Source of the DNA: Pirellula staleyi DSM 6068
GTDB lineage: Bacteria > Planctomycetota > Planctomycetia > Pirellulales > Pirellulaceae
NCBI GenBank assembly: GCA_945875845.1
Contig: CAMCMB010000018.1
Span: 1-64,000 of the forward strand
Direction of reading: 5' to 3'
Length of the DNA stretch: 64,000 bases
Shown: positions 7,628-16,673 of the stretch, one piece after another
Layout: the number at the start of each line of letters is the position of its first letter
Position numbering within the stretch: the first letter of the stretch is position 1
The notes under the pieces: model-generated
Seen by the model: the letters and a program-made list of their open reading frames with translations, nothing else
Told to the model about the DNA's origin: nothing
Database searches by the model: none
Made by a program: the position numbers and the translations under genes

Positions 7628-8845
7628 ATGGATCGACGTCATTTTATTGCAGCCAGCGCCAGCGGGATTGTTGCAACTCAACTGGCTTGCGAGCTTCCCC
7701 TCGCAAATGCTTGTGAACTGCTGCAGTCCGACATTCCCAACGGCAAGAATGCATTGCTAAAGTTAGTGACAGCCGATCCGCTCGTATTGGAGACGCCTAG
7801 TTCGCTGCTCGCGGCAAGCCGAGTGACTCCATCGTCGGCTCTGTTTGTTCGCAATCATCACGGGGCCAAGCAATTGTCGGACATGAATCCTCGCCCCATG
7901 GAGGGCGATCTCGACATCGTTGGCTTGGTGGACAAACCCATCCGCTACCCGATTTCAGAATTGAGCAAACTACCGCTGACCGAGGTAGAGATGGTACTGC
8001 AGTGCTCGGGAAACAACCGGGCTCAGTTCAGCAAGCTTTCTCCGATTAAGGGAACGAAGTGGGACAACGGTGGCGTCGGCAACGTGCGTTTTGCTGGTGT
8101 GCGAATTAGCGAATTGGTCAAAGCGATCGGGCTGAATGTTCGCAACGAAGCGAAATATTTGACAGCCGAAGGAGCCGATCAACCAGAAAAGCCAGATCAA
8201 ATGGATTACGAAAAAAGTGTCCCATGGGATGTCGCACTCGCTCGCGGTTTGTTGGTTACCAAACTCAACGGAGAAGCGTTACCTGCTTTGCATGGTGGAC
8301 CATTGCGATTCGTAATTCCAGGCTACTATGGAAATGTTCAAGTGAAATGGCTTACACGATTGCGATTCGAAGCTCGCGAGACAAACAACTTTTTCCAATT
8401 GCCGGACTATCGAACCCCAAAACGACTCATTGCACCGGGGGAAGCGGTCGAGTACACGTTCGACAATAGCGATCCCAATTTTGATATGAAGATCAATAGT
8501 CGCATCTTTGCACCGATCGATGGTGCATCGATTGTTGCGAATCAAATGGTTCGAGTACAAGGTGTGGCCTGGAACGATGGTGCGGCTGCGCTGACTGCGG
8601 TCGAGTTGTCTCGCGATATGGGCCAGACATGGGTAGCAACGGAATTGGCAACCTCGGCTGGTCCCTTTGCATTTCGAGAATGGTCAACGCAGATGCAATT
8701 CGAAAGAGGAGAGCATTCACTCTGGGTTCGGGCAGTCGATGCTCACGGTAGAACACAGCCGTTGGACGGAGGCCTGTTTTGGAACCAAGGAGGCTATGGT
8801 TGGAATGGTATCGAGAAGATTAGCTTAAAAGCAGTTGTTGGGTAA
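7628..8845 (+). CDS. Tat-exported sulfite-oxidase-like molybdopterin enzyme
   Basis: The product begins MDRRHFIAASASG, a Tat signal, as expected for a periplasmic enzyme that must fold around its molybdenum cofactor. The Moco-binding domain contains VEMVLQCSGNN; Cys126 matches the molybdenum-ligating cysteine of sulfite oxidases and plant nitrate reductases. Other family segments are GVRISELVKAIG, YEKSVPWDVAL, LPALHGGPLRFVIPGYYG and VKWLTRL. The C-terminal part (about 280-400) is the immunoglobulin-like Mo-co dimerisation domain. Length (405) fits SorA-type sulfite dehydrogenases; the actual substrate and electron acceptor are not shown. An exported hydrolase gene follows after 5 bp. Confidence 0.88.
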   Translation: MDRRHFIAASASGIVATQLACELPLANACELLQSDIPNGKNALLKLVTADPLVLETPSSLLAASRVTPSSALFVRNHHGAKQLSDMNPRPMEGDLDIVGLVDKPIRYPISELSKLPLTEVEMVLQCSGNNRAQFSKLSPIKGTKWDNGGVGNVRFAGVRISELVKAIGLNVRNEAKYLTAEGADQPEKPDQMDYEKSVPWDVALARGLLVTKLNGEALPALHGGPLRFVIPGYYGNVQVKWLTRLRFEARETNNFFQLPDYRTPKRLIAPGEAVEYTFDNSDPNFDMKINSRIFAPIDGASIVANQMVRVQGVAWNDGAAALTAVELSRDMGQTWVATELATSAGPFAFREWSTQMQFERGEHSLWVRAVDAHGRTQPLDGGLFWNQGGYGWNGIEKISLKAVVG

Positions 8846-8850
8846 ATGAT

Positions 8851-9852
8851 ATGGCTTTGAAAATGAACGTACGACTAGTCTTTGTTGCAATCCATATCGG
8901 CATGTGCTTTGGCTTTACGATCGCGGAAGACTCAACCTACGATCCGTTGTCTACTCCCAAATCGCAGAATTTGGAGACGGTCGATTCCATCGTTAAGGAT
9001 ACCGTTCGAAATCGTGAGATCCCCTTGCGAGTCTATCTGCCGACGGAGAAAACGCCTGCTCCCGTGATCCTTTTCAGTCATGGCTTGGGAGGCTCTCGCG
9101 AAGGCAATCCATATCTTGGCAAGCACTGGTCGGCACGCGGCTACGTCGTGGTTTTCCTTCAACATGCAGGCAGTGACGAAGCCGTTTGGAAAGACGTTCC
9201 AATGCTGCAACGCATGTCCAAGTTAAAGCAGGCTGCAAGTCTAGAAAATACGCTGCTGCGACTCAAGGATGTCCCGGCAGTCATCGATCAATTAGAGAGA
9301 TGGAATCAATCAAGTGATTCGCCATGGATGGGACGCATGGATCTAAAACGCATCGGCATGTCGGGGCATTCCTTCGGAGCGGTGACGACACAAGGAGTGA
9401 GTGGACAACGGACTCGGCTAGGCGCGGCAACGTTCACCGACAGTCGGATTAAAGCGGCAGTGGTTATGAGCCCCAACAGTCCCAAGGGTGGCGGAGATCC
9501 TAGTAAGTTGTTTGGCGGAGTTACGCTCCCTTGGTTGCTAATGACCGGAACGAATGATACCGCAGCCGTTGGTGACGCAACTGTAGAATCGCGGCTGGCC
9601 GTTTATCCTGCTCTGCCCCCAGGTGGCAAGTACGAATTGGTTCTAGGTGGTGGCGAACACGAAGCATTTGGCGATCGTGACTTGCCTGCTACAAAAACCA
9701 AGCGGAATCCGAACCATCATCGCATCATTCTCGCACTGAGCACAGCGTTTTGGGATGCTTGGTTACGAGAGAATGTTTCGGCGCGTGAATGGATTGACGG
9801 AACGGGTCCTTCGTCGCTTTTGGAACAGACGGACCGATGGCAACACAAGTAG
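8851..9852 (+). CDS. exported alpha/beta hydrolase (PAF-acetylhydrolase/dienelactone-hydrolase-like)
   Basis: The 333-residue protein has an N-terminal signal (hydrophobic residues 8-25, ending near IAED). It shows FSHGLGGSREGN (oxyanion region), the nucleophile elbow GMSGHSFGA with Ser174, and a late His in GGGEHEAFGD. The pattern resembles the chlorophyllase / PAF-acetylhydrolase-like hydrolases common in planctomycetes. It should cleave ester or thioester bonds in the periplasm. It follows the sulfite-oxidase-like gene by 5 bp, probably in one transcript, though no common pathway is obvious. An internal ATG at 8863 is an alternative start. Confidence 0.82.
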   Translation: MALKMNVRLVFVAIHIGMCFGFTIAEDSTYDPLSTPKSQNLETVDSIVKDTVRNREIPLRVYLPTEKTPAPVILFSHGLGGSREGNPYLGKHWSARGYVVVFLQHAGSDEAVWKDVPMLQRMSKLKQAASLENTLLRLKDVPAVIDQLERWNQSSDSPWMGRMDLKRIGMSGHSFGAVTTQGVSGQRTRLGAATFTDSRIKAAVVMSPNSPKGGGDPSKLFGGVTLPWLLMTGTNDTAAVGDATVESRLAVYPALPPGGKYELVLGGGEHEAFGDRDLPATKTKRNPNHHRIILALSTAFWDAWLRENVSAREWIDGTGPSSLLEQTDRWQHK

Positions 9853-9863
9853 TTCCGTCGGGC

Positions 9864-10148
9864 TCACAATGCCAGTTCCTCGCCGAATGGATCGCGTTCC
9901 ATTTGCGTGATACGGTGCATATCGTAAATCAATGGAACATCGTATCCTCGTTGCTGCACGTCTCGGCAAGCAAACGTACGTTTTTGTGTGCTCACCATGG
10001 CCTCGGGTGGCAAGCTACCCATCTGCCCAAATAGTCGTGCGTAGTTCACGAAGTTCGGCACGTTGCTCGCCACAAATCCGTACATCATGCTGCATGCTCC
10101 GATGACTGTTCCAGAAAGATAGTTGCCAAGCTTTTTCTCATTTCCCAT
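9864..10148 (-). CDS. small hypothetical protein (94 aa)
   Basis: A minus-strand frame converges with the hydrolase gene, leaving 11 bp between the stops. The product starts MGNEKKLGNYLSGTVIGACSMM and has one moderately hydrophobic stretch (about 10-30), followed by a polar C-terminal half with MERDPFGEEL. I do not recognise it. Support is the lack of any other gene in the interval, the plausible composition and the convergent arrangement. It could also be a chance frame. Confidence 0.45.
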   Translation of the reverse strand: MGNEKKLGNYLSGTVIGACSMMYGFVASNVPNFVNYARLFGQMGSLPPEAMVSTQKRTFACRDVQQRGYDVPLIYDMHRITQMERDPFGEELAL

Positions 10149-10252
10149 AAATCCTTCTTGATACGAGTAGTGGGTTTGCTTCGATTGCGTAAAATGGGAA
10201 TCCCGCTGAACTTCAATCCCAGTCCCAACAAATCTTATTTTTTAGTACCCAC

Positions 10253-11092
10253 ATGCTAGACCTTTACGACAAGATCCAAGACGCCGTCTCGGCAATCCGA
10301 AAGAGTTGGGGGAAAAAGCCGCACGCCGGAATCATACTTGGGACAGGTCTCGGTCCTTTGGTACAACGCATTGAGGTCGAGGCGACGATCGAATACGGTG
10401 ATATTCCACACTTCCCAAAATCAACAGCCACCTCACATCGCGGACGTCTTGTGTGTGGGATGCTTTGCGGATTGCCCGTCATGGCGATGGAGGGGCGATT
10501 TCATATGTACGAGGGGTATGAGCTCAAGCAGATTACGCTGCCTGTCCGAGTGATGAAGGCCATGGGGGCAGATTTGCTGATCGTATCGAACGCGTGTGGA
10601 GGCTTGAACCCGTTCTTCAAGTCGGGCGATATCATGCTCATCGACGACCATATCAACTTAATGGGCGACAATCCTCTTATCGGTATCAACGATGATCGGC
10701 TCGGTCCCCGCTTTCCGGACATGTGTCACCCATACGATCTGTCGTTGATTCAAGCGGCGCTCAAAACGGCTCGGAAGCACGACATTGTTGCTCATCAAGG
10801 AGTATTCGTAGCCGTTTCCGGTCCGAATTTAGAGACACGGTCTGAGTATCGTTTTTTGCGAATGATCGGAGCGGATGTGGTTGGCATGTCGACGGTGCCG
10901 GAAGTGCTTGTGGCGGTCCATTCTGGAATGCGTTGCGTGGGCTTTTCGGTCATCACCGACATGTGTTTGCCCGATGCGCTTGAGCCAGCAGACGTACAGA
11001 AGATCATTGCGATTGCAAATGATGCGGAGCCTCGTTTGACATCTCTCGTCACGGGCGTACTCGATCACGAATTTGCAAAACTCAGAGCTTAA
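10253..11092 (+). CDS. purine nucleoside phosphorylase (inosine/guanosine type)
   Basis: This 279-residue enzyme reversibly phosphorolyses purine nucleosides to base and (deoxy)ribose-1-phosphate in salvage. The high-molecular-class trimeric PNP motifs are seen in order: IILGTGLGPL (phosphate loop), SHRGRLVCG, YEGYELKQITLPVRVM, SNACGGLNP, VSGPNLETRSEYR and GADVVGMSTVPEV; the late segment GFSVITDMC contains the base-contacting Asn/Asp region. It is cytosolic. An NAD-dependent dehydrogenase gene begins 17 bp downstream. The symbol is left blank because usage (punA, deoD, pnp) varies. Confidence 0.93.
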   Translation: MLDLYDKIQDAVSAIRKSWGKKPHAGIILGTGLGPLVQRIEVEATIEYGDIPHFPKSTATSHRGRLVCGMLCGLPVMAMEGRFHMYEGYELKQITLPVRVMKAMGADLLIVSNACGGLNPFFKSGDIMLIDDHINLMGDNPLIGINDDRLGPRFPDMCHPYDLSLIQAALKTARKHDIVAHQGVFVAVSGPNLETRSEYRFLRMIGADVVGMSTVPEVLVAVHSGMRCVGFSVITDMCLPDALEPADVQKIIAIANDAEPRLTSLVTGVLDHEFAKLRA

Positions 11093-11109
11093 TATAAGGC
11101 GAACAAAAA

Positions 11110-12018
11110 GTGGAACTGGTACACCCTGAAACGACTCGACTTGGATGGATTGGTACCGGCGTCATGGGGCGTAGCATGTGCTCCCATCTACTCAAAGCTG
11201 GATATCGATTAGCAATTTACAATCGTTCGCCTGAGAAGATGAATGACCTGATTCACTCAGGTGCAGTTGGCTGCGATAGTCCAATGGATGTTGCGAAACA
11301 AAGCGATGTCGTTTTTTCGATGGTGGGATATCCCACCGATGTCGAGGAAGTGCTGTTAGGCGAGCATGGTGTTCTGGCTGGGCTTAGCTCTGGCGGTGTG
11401 ATGGTGGACATGACGACGAGTCGGCCCGGGTTGGCCATTCGAATTGCCGAAGAAGCGATGAAGAAAAACGTGGCTGCTTTGGATGCCCCCGTATCCGGTG
11501 GAGACATTGGAGCGCGCGAAGCGAGACTTTCGATTATGGTCGGGGGCGACCAATCGGCTTACGAAACCCTGATGCCGATTTGGAAGCTTCTAGGAACAAC
11601 CTTCGTCTATCATGGCCCTGCGGGTTCAGGGCAGCATACGAAAGTCGTCAATCAGATTCTGATCGGGGCAAGCATGGTTGGACTTAGCGAAGCCATACTC
11701 TACGCCAAACAAAGTGGTTTGAATCCAGAACTTGTTCTAAAATCCGTATCGACGGGGGCGGCGGGCAGTTGGTCGCTTAGCAATTTGACGCCGAGGATAC
11801 TGAGCGGCGATTTTTCGCCAGGATTTTTCGTGGATCACATCGTGAAGGATCTCGGTATTGCGATCGAAGAAGCGGAAAAACTGGGTTTGAAGTTGCCCGG
11901 TTTGGAACACGCCAAGAAAATGTACGAATATCTTCAATCTCTGGACTACGGGAGTTCGGGCACGCAGGCCTTGATCCTTGCACTTGCGAGACTCAACAAT
12001 GTGGACTGGATCCATTGA
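11110..12018 (+). CDS. beta-hydroxyacid dehydrogenase (3-hydroxyisobutyrate dehydrogenase family)
   Basis: The product is a 302-residue NAD(P)-dependent oxidoreductase. The N-terminal Rossmann loop is LGWIGTGVMGRSM (residues 11-23), the substrate motif is DAPVSGGDIGARE, and the catalytic lysine lies in GSGQHTKVVNQ. Relatives oxidise 3-hydroxyisobutyrate or reduce tartronate semialdehyde; which applies here cannot be said. A GTG at 11110 is the start, since it places the fold at the normal distance and no earlier ATG is present. It is downstream of the phosphorylase by 17 bp and likely co-transcribed. Confidence 0.88.
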   Translation: MELVHPETTRLGWIGTGVMGRSMCSHLLKAGYRLAIYNRSPEKMNDLIHSGAVGCDSPMDVAKQSDVVFSMVGYPTDVEEVLLGEHGVLAGLSSGGVMVDMTTSRPGLAIRIAEEAMKKNVAALDAPVSGGDIGAREARLSIMVGGDQSAYETLMPIWKLLGTTFVYHGPAGSGQHTKVVNQILIGASMVGLSEAILYAKQSGLNPELVLKSVSTGAAGSWSLSNLTPRILSGDFSPGFFVDHIVKDLGIAIEEAEKLGLKLPGLEHAKKMYEYLQSLDYGSSGTQALILALARLNNVDWIH

Positions 12019-12040
12019 AAATTAGGATGCTACTCATACG

Positions 12041-12092
12041 TTACCTTCACGCCAGGTCGAAGGTCAATTACCACTGGTGTAACGCCAGATGG
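12041..12092 (-). repeat. partial copy of the three-hairpin repeat (see 37338-37612)
   Basis: Read on the minus strand this segment gives CATCTGGCGTTACACCAGTGG, then TGACCTTCGACCTGGCGTGAAGGTAA. It matches the first two hairpins of the 37.3-kb tandem repeat with several substitutions that keep both stems. It lies 3' of the FadL-like gene. In one minus-strand frame it reads ...SGVTPVVIDLRPGVKVTYE-stop, so a coding origin (a lost C-terminal tail) cannot be excluded. Confidence 0.55.
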
Positions 12093-12125
12093 TATCAAGC
12101 GTGCTGCTGCTCCGGAAAGTAGTCT

Positions 12126-13442
12126 CTAGAGAGTACTAGGGGAAGGCACTGCACCTTGGCTGTTCCCGCACCATTGATTCGGTATGTTGAGACGATCGCA
12201 CGATCCTCGTCCAAATCGCCAGGTTAGTCCCGCACCGATCCAGTAGCTCGCAATGGAAGTGGAAGTGAAATCTCCTAACTGCTCGCTGCTTCGAAACATG
12301 CCGCCTGCCATGATATCCATGTCAATTCCTGGCAATACGTCTTGAATACCGATACCACCAGAAATGCGATGTTGGGAAGTGACGGCTAGCAACCCCTGTG
12401 TGTAGCGAACCGCTCGAATGTCGCCAGGCTGTATTACGCCACCGATATCCGAGCCCGGCGTTTGATCGATTGGATTATCGGCCCACACATAACCGGATCG
12501 AAAGCGATACTTACCGACAGAAAGCTGACTTCCAAGCTGAACTACAAATTGGTTGTTGTAGATGGCTTTAAAGGTATCAGCGTTCTCCCAAAGCTTGTAA
12601 AGCAGATCGACTCCCAAGAGCAATTTCCCATCCATCAATGCCGTATTCGCTAGACCAAATCCCAAATTCTCAGGCAAGTCCAACGCCACGTCGCGAGTTA
12701 TCTGATCAGGGCCGCGCAACAAAATGAAAGCATTTGGAAAGTCGAAATTTTGCCTTGTTTGATAATAGCCTCCCACAGTATTGCAGTCGTTGAGTTTGTA
12801 GTTGGTACCAAGGGTGCCTCGCAGCGCGTAGTCCATCACCATGCTGCTCGCACCGACAAACGGCCCATCGAGAATGCCGATACCGAGCGCGACGGATGTT
12901 CCAACCGACCAGCGTTCGGTCAAGTCGACGCCGAGCGAAACGGGTAAGTTGAAGACAAACATTCCCGAGGCAGTTCCCCGGCTTGCTGGTTCCTGCGTAT
13001 AGTTCAACAAGAATCCGCTCGACGTAACGAAACCGACGCCGAGCGTCACTGGCAAACCGAGCTCGTTGATATCTTGGGATATGCCGATGTTGGCAACCGC
13101 TGAACCCGGTGCCGAGGACTTCGCAGAAAAAGGCTCAACTAGCGGCGGTCCAATAAGCGGTATATTGCCCGTTTGGGTTTGGTTAACCGTACCCTCGGCC
13201 CACGCCCCGCTGAAGGTGAACTGGGTCCCTTTGAATTGTGTCAGCGATGCTGGATTGCCATTCACTCCTGACAAAAAATCCTGGGGGCGAGCGATACTGA
13301 CGCCTCCCATTGCACCCGAGGCGGGCATCAGAGTGTTATGAAGTTCAACTCCAAAAGTCTGGGCTTGAACTGAACTTGTGCCTAGGACCAATGAACCGGC
13401 TATCGACACTCCGAGCAAACCACAGCTTATCTTGAACTTCAT
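12126..13442 (-). CDS. FadL/OmpP1-type outer-membrane beta-barrel protein
   Basis: From the ATG at 13442 the product starts MKFKISCGLLGVSIAGSLVLG and is cleaved after SSVQAQ. The mature protein opens with TFGVELHNTLMPASGAMGGVSIARPQDFLSGVNGNPASL, the typical N-terminal hatch of FadL/TodX-like hydrophobic-compound channels, and then shows alternating beta-strand pattern to the end. Residues such as DLTERWSVGTS, GYYQTRQNFDFPNA and LGSQLSVGKYRFRSGYVWADN are barrel strands with aromatic girdles. It should sit in the outer membrane and pass hydrophobic molecules. The frame is open upstream to 13547, but the signal peptide and an AAGGG a few bases ahead favour 13442. Confidence 0.78.
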   Translation of the reverse strand: MKFKISCGLLGVSIAGSLVLGTSSVQAQTFGVELHNTLMPASGAMGGVSIARPQDFLSGVNGNPASLTQFKGTQFTFSGAWAEGTVNQTQTGNIPLIGPPLVEPFSAKSSAPGSAVANIGISQDINELGLPVTLGVGFVTSSGFLLNYTQEPASRGTASGMFVFNLPVSLGVDLTERWSVGTSVALGIGILDGPFVGASSMVMDYALRGTLGTNYKLNDCNTVGGYYQTRQNFDFPNAFILLRGPDQITRDVALDLPENLGFGLANTALMDGKLLLGVDLLYKLWENADTFKAIYNNQFVVQLGSQLSVGKYRFRSGYVWADNPIDQTPGSDIGGVIQPGDIRAVRYTQGLLAVTSQHRISGGIGIQDVLPGIDMDIMAGGMFRSSEQLGDFTSTSIASYWIGAGLTWRFGRGSCDRLNIPNQWCGNSQGAVPSPSTL

Positions 13443-13735
13443 CGCCACACCCTTTTTAGAGCAATCGGATCTACGTTTATGGAGTGATCGACAATTCCAG
13501 TTCGCTTTCAACAAATAATCGCAACAAAAAACAAGTTCATTCACCAAAGTGAACTGAGATTAGGCGAGCGGCAGACCGCAACGAAACGGTCGACTAGCGA
13601 TCTCGCTTTTCGCTAGCGTTTCTCGTCGCGATTGCCTATGAAAGCTGGCAAACACATCTTGGTCCGAAAACGCCCCTGCGGCACGCAACCCGAAAATGGA
13701 GCTGCGACAGGCTAGAAGGCTAAAAGGCTAGCAGG
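13443..13735. other. intergenic region with 8-bp tandem repeat
   Basis: This 293-bp gap between the FadL-like gene and the STAS gene holds no gene. It should contain the FadL promoter on the minus strand. At 13709-13739 the sequence AGGCTANN is repeated four times in tandem, and the last unit supplies the stop codon of the STAS gene. Confidence 0.5.
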
Positions 13736-14125
13736 CTATCCCACTCGGTACTTGGACATGGCAGATTCGACTGAGTCGGCAACTTGAAATGGAGCTTTCT
13801 GCATCGTTTGGTCGGGAATCAACTTGCAAAGGGAAAACAATTCTCGAACATTTCTCACCATGCCGCATAGTGTTACGCTCTCGATACTCGGCTCACGGCG
13901 GAGCGCCAAGAATGCCAAGAAACCAACGCTACCGATAAACTCAACGTGCTGCAAGTCGATCATGACCCGAGTGGGCGATGCCTCTTTCACTGCGGTTACC
14001 ATCGATTCCTTGATTTGGTTCACCGTCTCAAGGTCTCGCATTTTCGATTCGAGAATGGAAAAAACTAGAATGGATTCGTGAAAAGCGAATGTGACCTTGG
14101 ATGGGGATCTTGACCCACGCCCCAA
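13736..14125 (-). CDS. STAS-domain protein (anti-sigma-factor antagonist-like)
   Basis: The central and C-terminal part (about residues 28-129) is a STAS domain: ...VKEASPTRVMIDLQHVEFIGSVGFLAFLALRR... followed by SVTLCGMVRNVRELFSLCKL. In SpoIIAA-type antagonists a Ser in D-S-S-G is phosphorylated by an anti-sigma kinase; here the site reads IGSVG, so a Ser is present but the usual preceding Asp is Gly. It probably takes part in a partner-switching regulatory system; the kinase and phosphatase are not in the window. The first 25 residues (SRSPSKVTFAFHESILVF) are less sure and an in-frame GTG near 14092 is possible. Confidence 0.72.
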   Translation of the reverse strand: MGRGSRSPSKVTFAFHESILVFSILESKMRDLETVNQIKESMVTAVKEASPTRVMIDLQHVEFIGSVGFLAFLALRREPSIESVTLCGMVRNVRELFSLCKLIPDQTMQKAPFQVADSVESAMSKYRVG

Positions 14126-14226
14126 GATTGGCTGTTATGATAATGTGGACCCTGCGCCGCGCAGGCGGTTCAACCTATTGGTTCGGCATACCTCTCACGC
14201 AAAGTTTTCCAACAAGGATTCCGTTT

Positions 14227-15069
14227 ATGACATCGTTTTTTCAAGTCCGTACCATGCTTGCGGTGCCATTTTTCCTGGCTTTGCTTTCGATCATTCTCGG
14301 TGGGAATTTGGCATTTGCAGATGAGCCGAAGACAAAACCTGTTCGCGTACTATTGGTCCTTGGCGGTTGCTGCCACGACTACGCCGTTCAGAAAGACATC
14401 TTGTCGAAAGGGATTTCCGAAAGGGCTCACGTTGAAGTTGTTATTGCTTTCGACACGGACAAGACGACAAGTCACTTGAACTCTATCTATGAGTCGCCGA
14501 CTTGGGCAAACGGTTTTGATGTCGTCATTCACGACGAGTGCTCGGCCGACGTCAAGGACCTGAGCCTTATTAACCGCATCCTCGAGCCGCATCGAATGGG
14601 CATTCCCGCAGTCATTTTGCATTGTGGTATGCATAGTTACCGAAGCGAAGGATATCCACAAAGCGTCACGCCTTGGTTTGAATTGACAGGACTTCAGTCG
14701 ACAGGACATGGACCTCAAGCGCCGATCGAAATCCAGTATCAAGCGAACGAGAACCCGATCATCAAAGGCTTGACAGGCTGGACCACAATTAACGAAGAGC
14801 TCTACAACAACAGCACAGGCAAACTGCTTGAATCCGCCACGGCACTGGCAAGAGGAAAGCAAACGGTCAAAAATCGACAAGGTGTTGAGAGCACCAATGA
14901 TTTTGCAATCGTATGGACAAACAATTACCGTGACCGAGCCAAGGTCTTTGCAACAACACTCGGACACAACAATGACACGGTATCCGACGCTCGCTATTTG
15001 GATCTTGTCACAAGGGGGCTACTCTGGTCATGCGACAAGCTCAACGCAACGTATCTCAAGGCCAAGTAA
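14227..15069 (+). CDS. exported ThuA-domain protein
   Basis: The ATG at 14227, preceded by AAGGA, gives a signal peptide (MTSFFQVRTMLAVPFFLALLSII, cleavage near LAFA). The mature 250-residue domain is ThuA-like, a class-I glutamine-amidotransferase fold: VRVLLVLGGCCHDY, FDVVIHDECSADV, GIPAVILHCGMHSYR, FELTG, and the C-terminal FAIVWTNNYRDRAKVFATTLGHN. ThuA proteins are linked to sugar catabolism, but exported planctomycete members are uncharacterised. The family shows HC at the nucleophile-elbow position here. The next gene begins within 60 bp. The frame is open from 14101, overlapping the divergent STAS gene; that start is unlikely. Confidence 0.83.
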   Translation: MTSFFQVRTMLAVPFFLALLSIILGGNLAFADEPKTKPVRVLLVLGGCCHDYAVQKDILSKGISERAHVEVVIAFDTDKTTSHLNSIYESPTWANGFDVVIHDECSADVKDLSLINRILEPHRMGIPAVILHCGMHSYRSEGYPQSVTPWFELTGLQSTGHGPQAPIEIQYQANENPIIKGLTGWTTINEELYNNSTGKLLESATALARGKQTVKNRQGVESTNDFAIVWTNNYRDRAKVFATTLGHNNDTVSDARYLDLVTRGLLWSCDKLNATYLKAK

Positions 15070-15126
15070 TTGTCCGCGAGTTCCAATGGAATGATCGTTA
15101 ACAGAAAGCACTTGGGGTCAGGCGAC

Positions 15127-16650
15127 ATGTGTCCATTCCAGAAAATCCTTGTTTGTTGCTCGATCGCGATCGTCCTGCAGATCCGATTGTTGGGTGAATC
15201 GTTGGTTGCACAACAAACCAACGATGCGGCGGTCTTAAACGCGATTCAGGAGGAAAACAACAAATCCGGGGCCAGTGACTGGCAACTGACACGTGTTCGA
15301 TTAGACAAAAATCTAGGTTTTCGCTCCCCTTGGATCGAGGGTTATTGCTCGCGTCAGAGTGTTTCTGCAGGGGAGCAACTTGACTTCATGGTTTCGACGA
15401 ACCCTGCGAAACCATTCAAAATCGAGATCTTTCGAACGGGGTATTATGGCGGACGTGGGGCTCGACTGATGACGACACTCGGCCCGATAGTAGGACGCAC
15501 GCAAAAGACACCTGAGCCAGATGGGGAACGCCGCCTTGTGGAATGCCAATGGGAAGCTTCCGCATCGATCGTCATTCCCAACGATTGGGTTAGCGGCGTC
15601 TATCTAGGGCGATTGACGACCATGGATGAGGAGAAGCCCTATGACTACTGGCAAAGCTATGTTGTGTTTGTCGTACGCGATGATCGTCCTGCCGACATCT
15701 TGTTTCAAGTCAGCGATAATACTTGGCAAGCGTACAATCGCTGGCCGGTCGACACATCCGTTTACTTGCATCCCAAAGGAAATCAAGGGCCGTGGGCGGA
15801 TGTCAGCTTCGACCGACCGTACAGTAAATATGCGCAGATTTATGAGAATCCGCAGTCGGTTGGATCGGGGGAATGGCTGTGTTTCGAGTTCCCGTTTGCC
15901 TTTTGGCTAGAACAACAAGGCTACAACGTAAGCTATTGCTCGAACAGTGACATGCTGGTTCCGGATCGGGGTCTCAAGTGCAAGGCGATGTTAAGCGTTG
16001 GCCATGACGAATACTGGGATATCCGTCAGTACGAGAGCGTCGTCAAAATGAGAGACTCGGGTGTCGACATTCTGTTCTTTTCCGGAAACTCTGTCTGTTG
16101 GGTATCCCCCTTTCGCAAAAGCTACGACGGTCGCGAAAATAGAATCCTGTTTCGCGGTGGGCCTTATGGTGGCGATTACAAGTTTGCGGTCGCTCGCGAG
16201 CGCGACAATGGTCCCTTTCCCCATCGAGGTCCGGATGAAGGATTTCTCATGGGCTCACGCAACGTCGACCCAGTCAATGGTGGCGGCGAATGGACCGTTA
16301 CCAAACCATCGCACTGGATGTTTGAAGGAACCGGAATGAACAAGGGTGATAGCGTCCCAGGTCTTATCGGTTGGGAGTATCACGGTGACCCACCGGAAAT
16401 CGATGGACTCGAGATTGTCGCAGCCGGCACGGCACTGCAGGGTGGGGTCAATCCGCAGCAATGGACGGCTACCATCTACCCCGGTCCTAAAGGCAATTTT
16501 GTTTTTAATGCGTCGACGATTTTTTGGTGCCAAGGTCTATCAAGTCCACCGGGGCACATGCTCCCCTGGTCCCATTGGTCCCGACCCCATGGCCCAGATG
16601 AACGCGTACAACGCATCACCCGCAACTTGCTCGACCGAGCAATCAAGTAA
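15127..16650 (+). CDS. exported N,N-dimethylformamidase large-subunit-like protein
   Basis: The 508-residue product starts MCPFQKILVCCSIAIVLQIR and has a signal peptide ending near SLVAQQ. The mature part matches the dimethylformamidase beta-subunit-like family: EGYCSRQSVSAGEQLDFMVST, IEIFRTGYYGGRGARLM, a long central region with DNTWQAYNRW and SFDRPY, GHDEYWD, and a C-terminal NFVFNASTIFWCQGL. True DMF amidohydrolase uses an iron site; whether this exported relative keeps it I cannot judge. In-frame starts exist at 15070 (TTG) and 15091 (ATG). It follows the ThuA gene closely, so both may act on the same extracellular compound. Confidence 0.78.
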   Translation: MCPFQKILVCCSIAIVLQIRLLGESLVAQQTNDAAVLNAIQEENNKSGASDWQLTRVRLDKNLGFRSPWIEGYCSRQSVSAGEQLDFMVSTNPAKPFKIEIFRTGYYGGRGARLMTTLGPIVGRTQKTPEPDGERRLVECQWEASASIVIPNDWVSGVYLGRLTTMDEEKPYDYWQSYVVFVVRDDRPADILFQVSDNTWQAYNRWPVDTSVYLHPKGNQGPWADVSFDRPYSKYAQIYENPQSVGSGEWLCFEFPFAFWLEQQGYNVSYCSNSDMLVPDRGLKCKAMLSVGHDEYWDIRQYESVVKMRDSGVDILFFSGNSVCWVSPFRKSYDGRENRILFRGGPYGGDYKFAVARERDNGPFPHRGPDEGFLMGSRNVDPVNGGGEWTVTKPSHWMFEGTGMNKGDSVPGLIGWEYHGDPPEIDGLEIVAAGTALQGGVNPQQWTATIYPGPKGNFVFNASTIFWCQGLSSPPGHMLPWSHWSRPHGPDERVQRITRNLLDRAIK

Positions 16651-16673
16651 GTATCTAAACGTCAGCACAGACA

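Noticed and set aside
12027-12125. Minus-strand tail reading SGVTPVVIDLRPGVKVTYE-stop behind the FadL-like gene
   Set aside because: It could be a lost C-terminal coding tail, but it coincides with the hairpin repeat and is separated by the gene's own stop; repeat origin is simpler.
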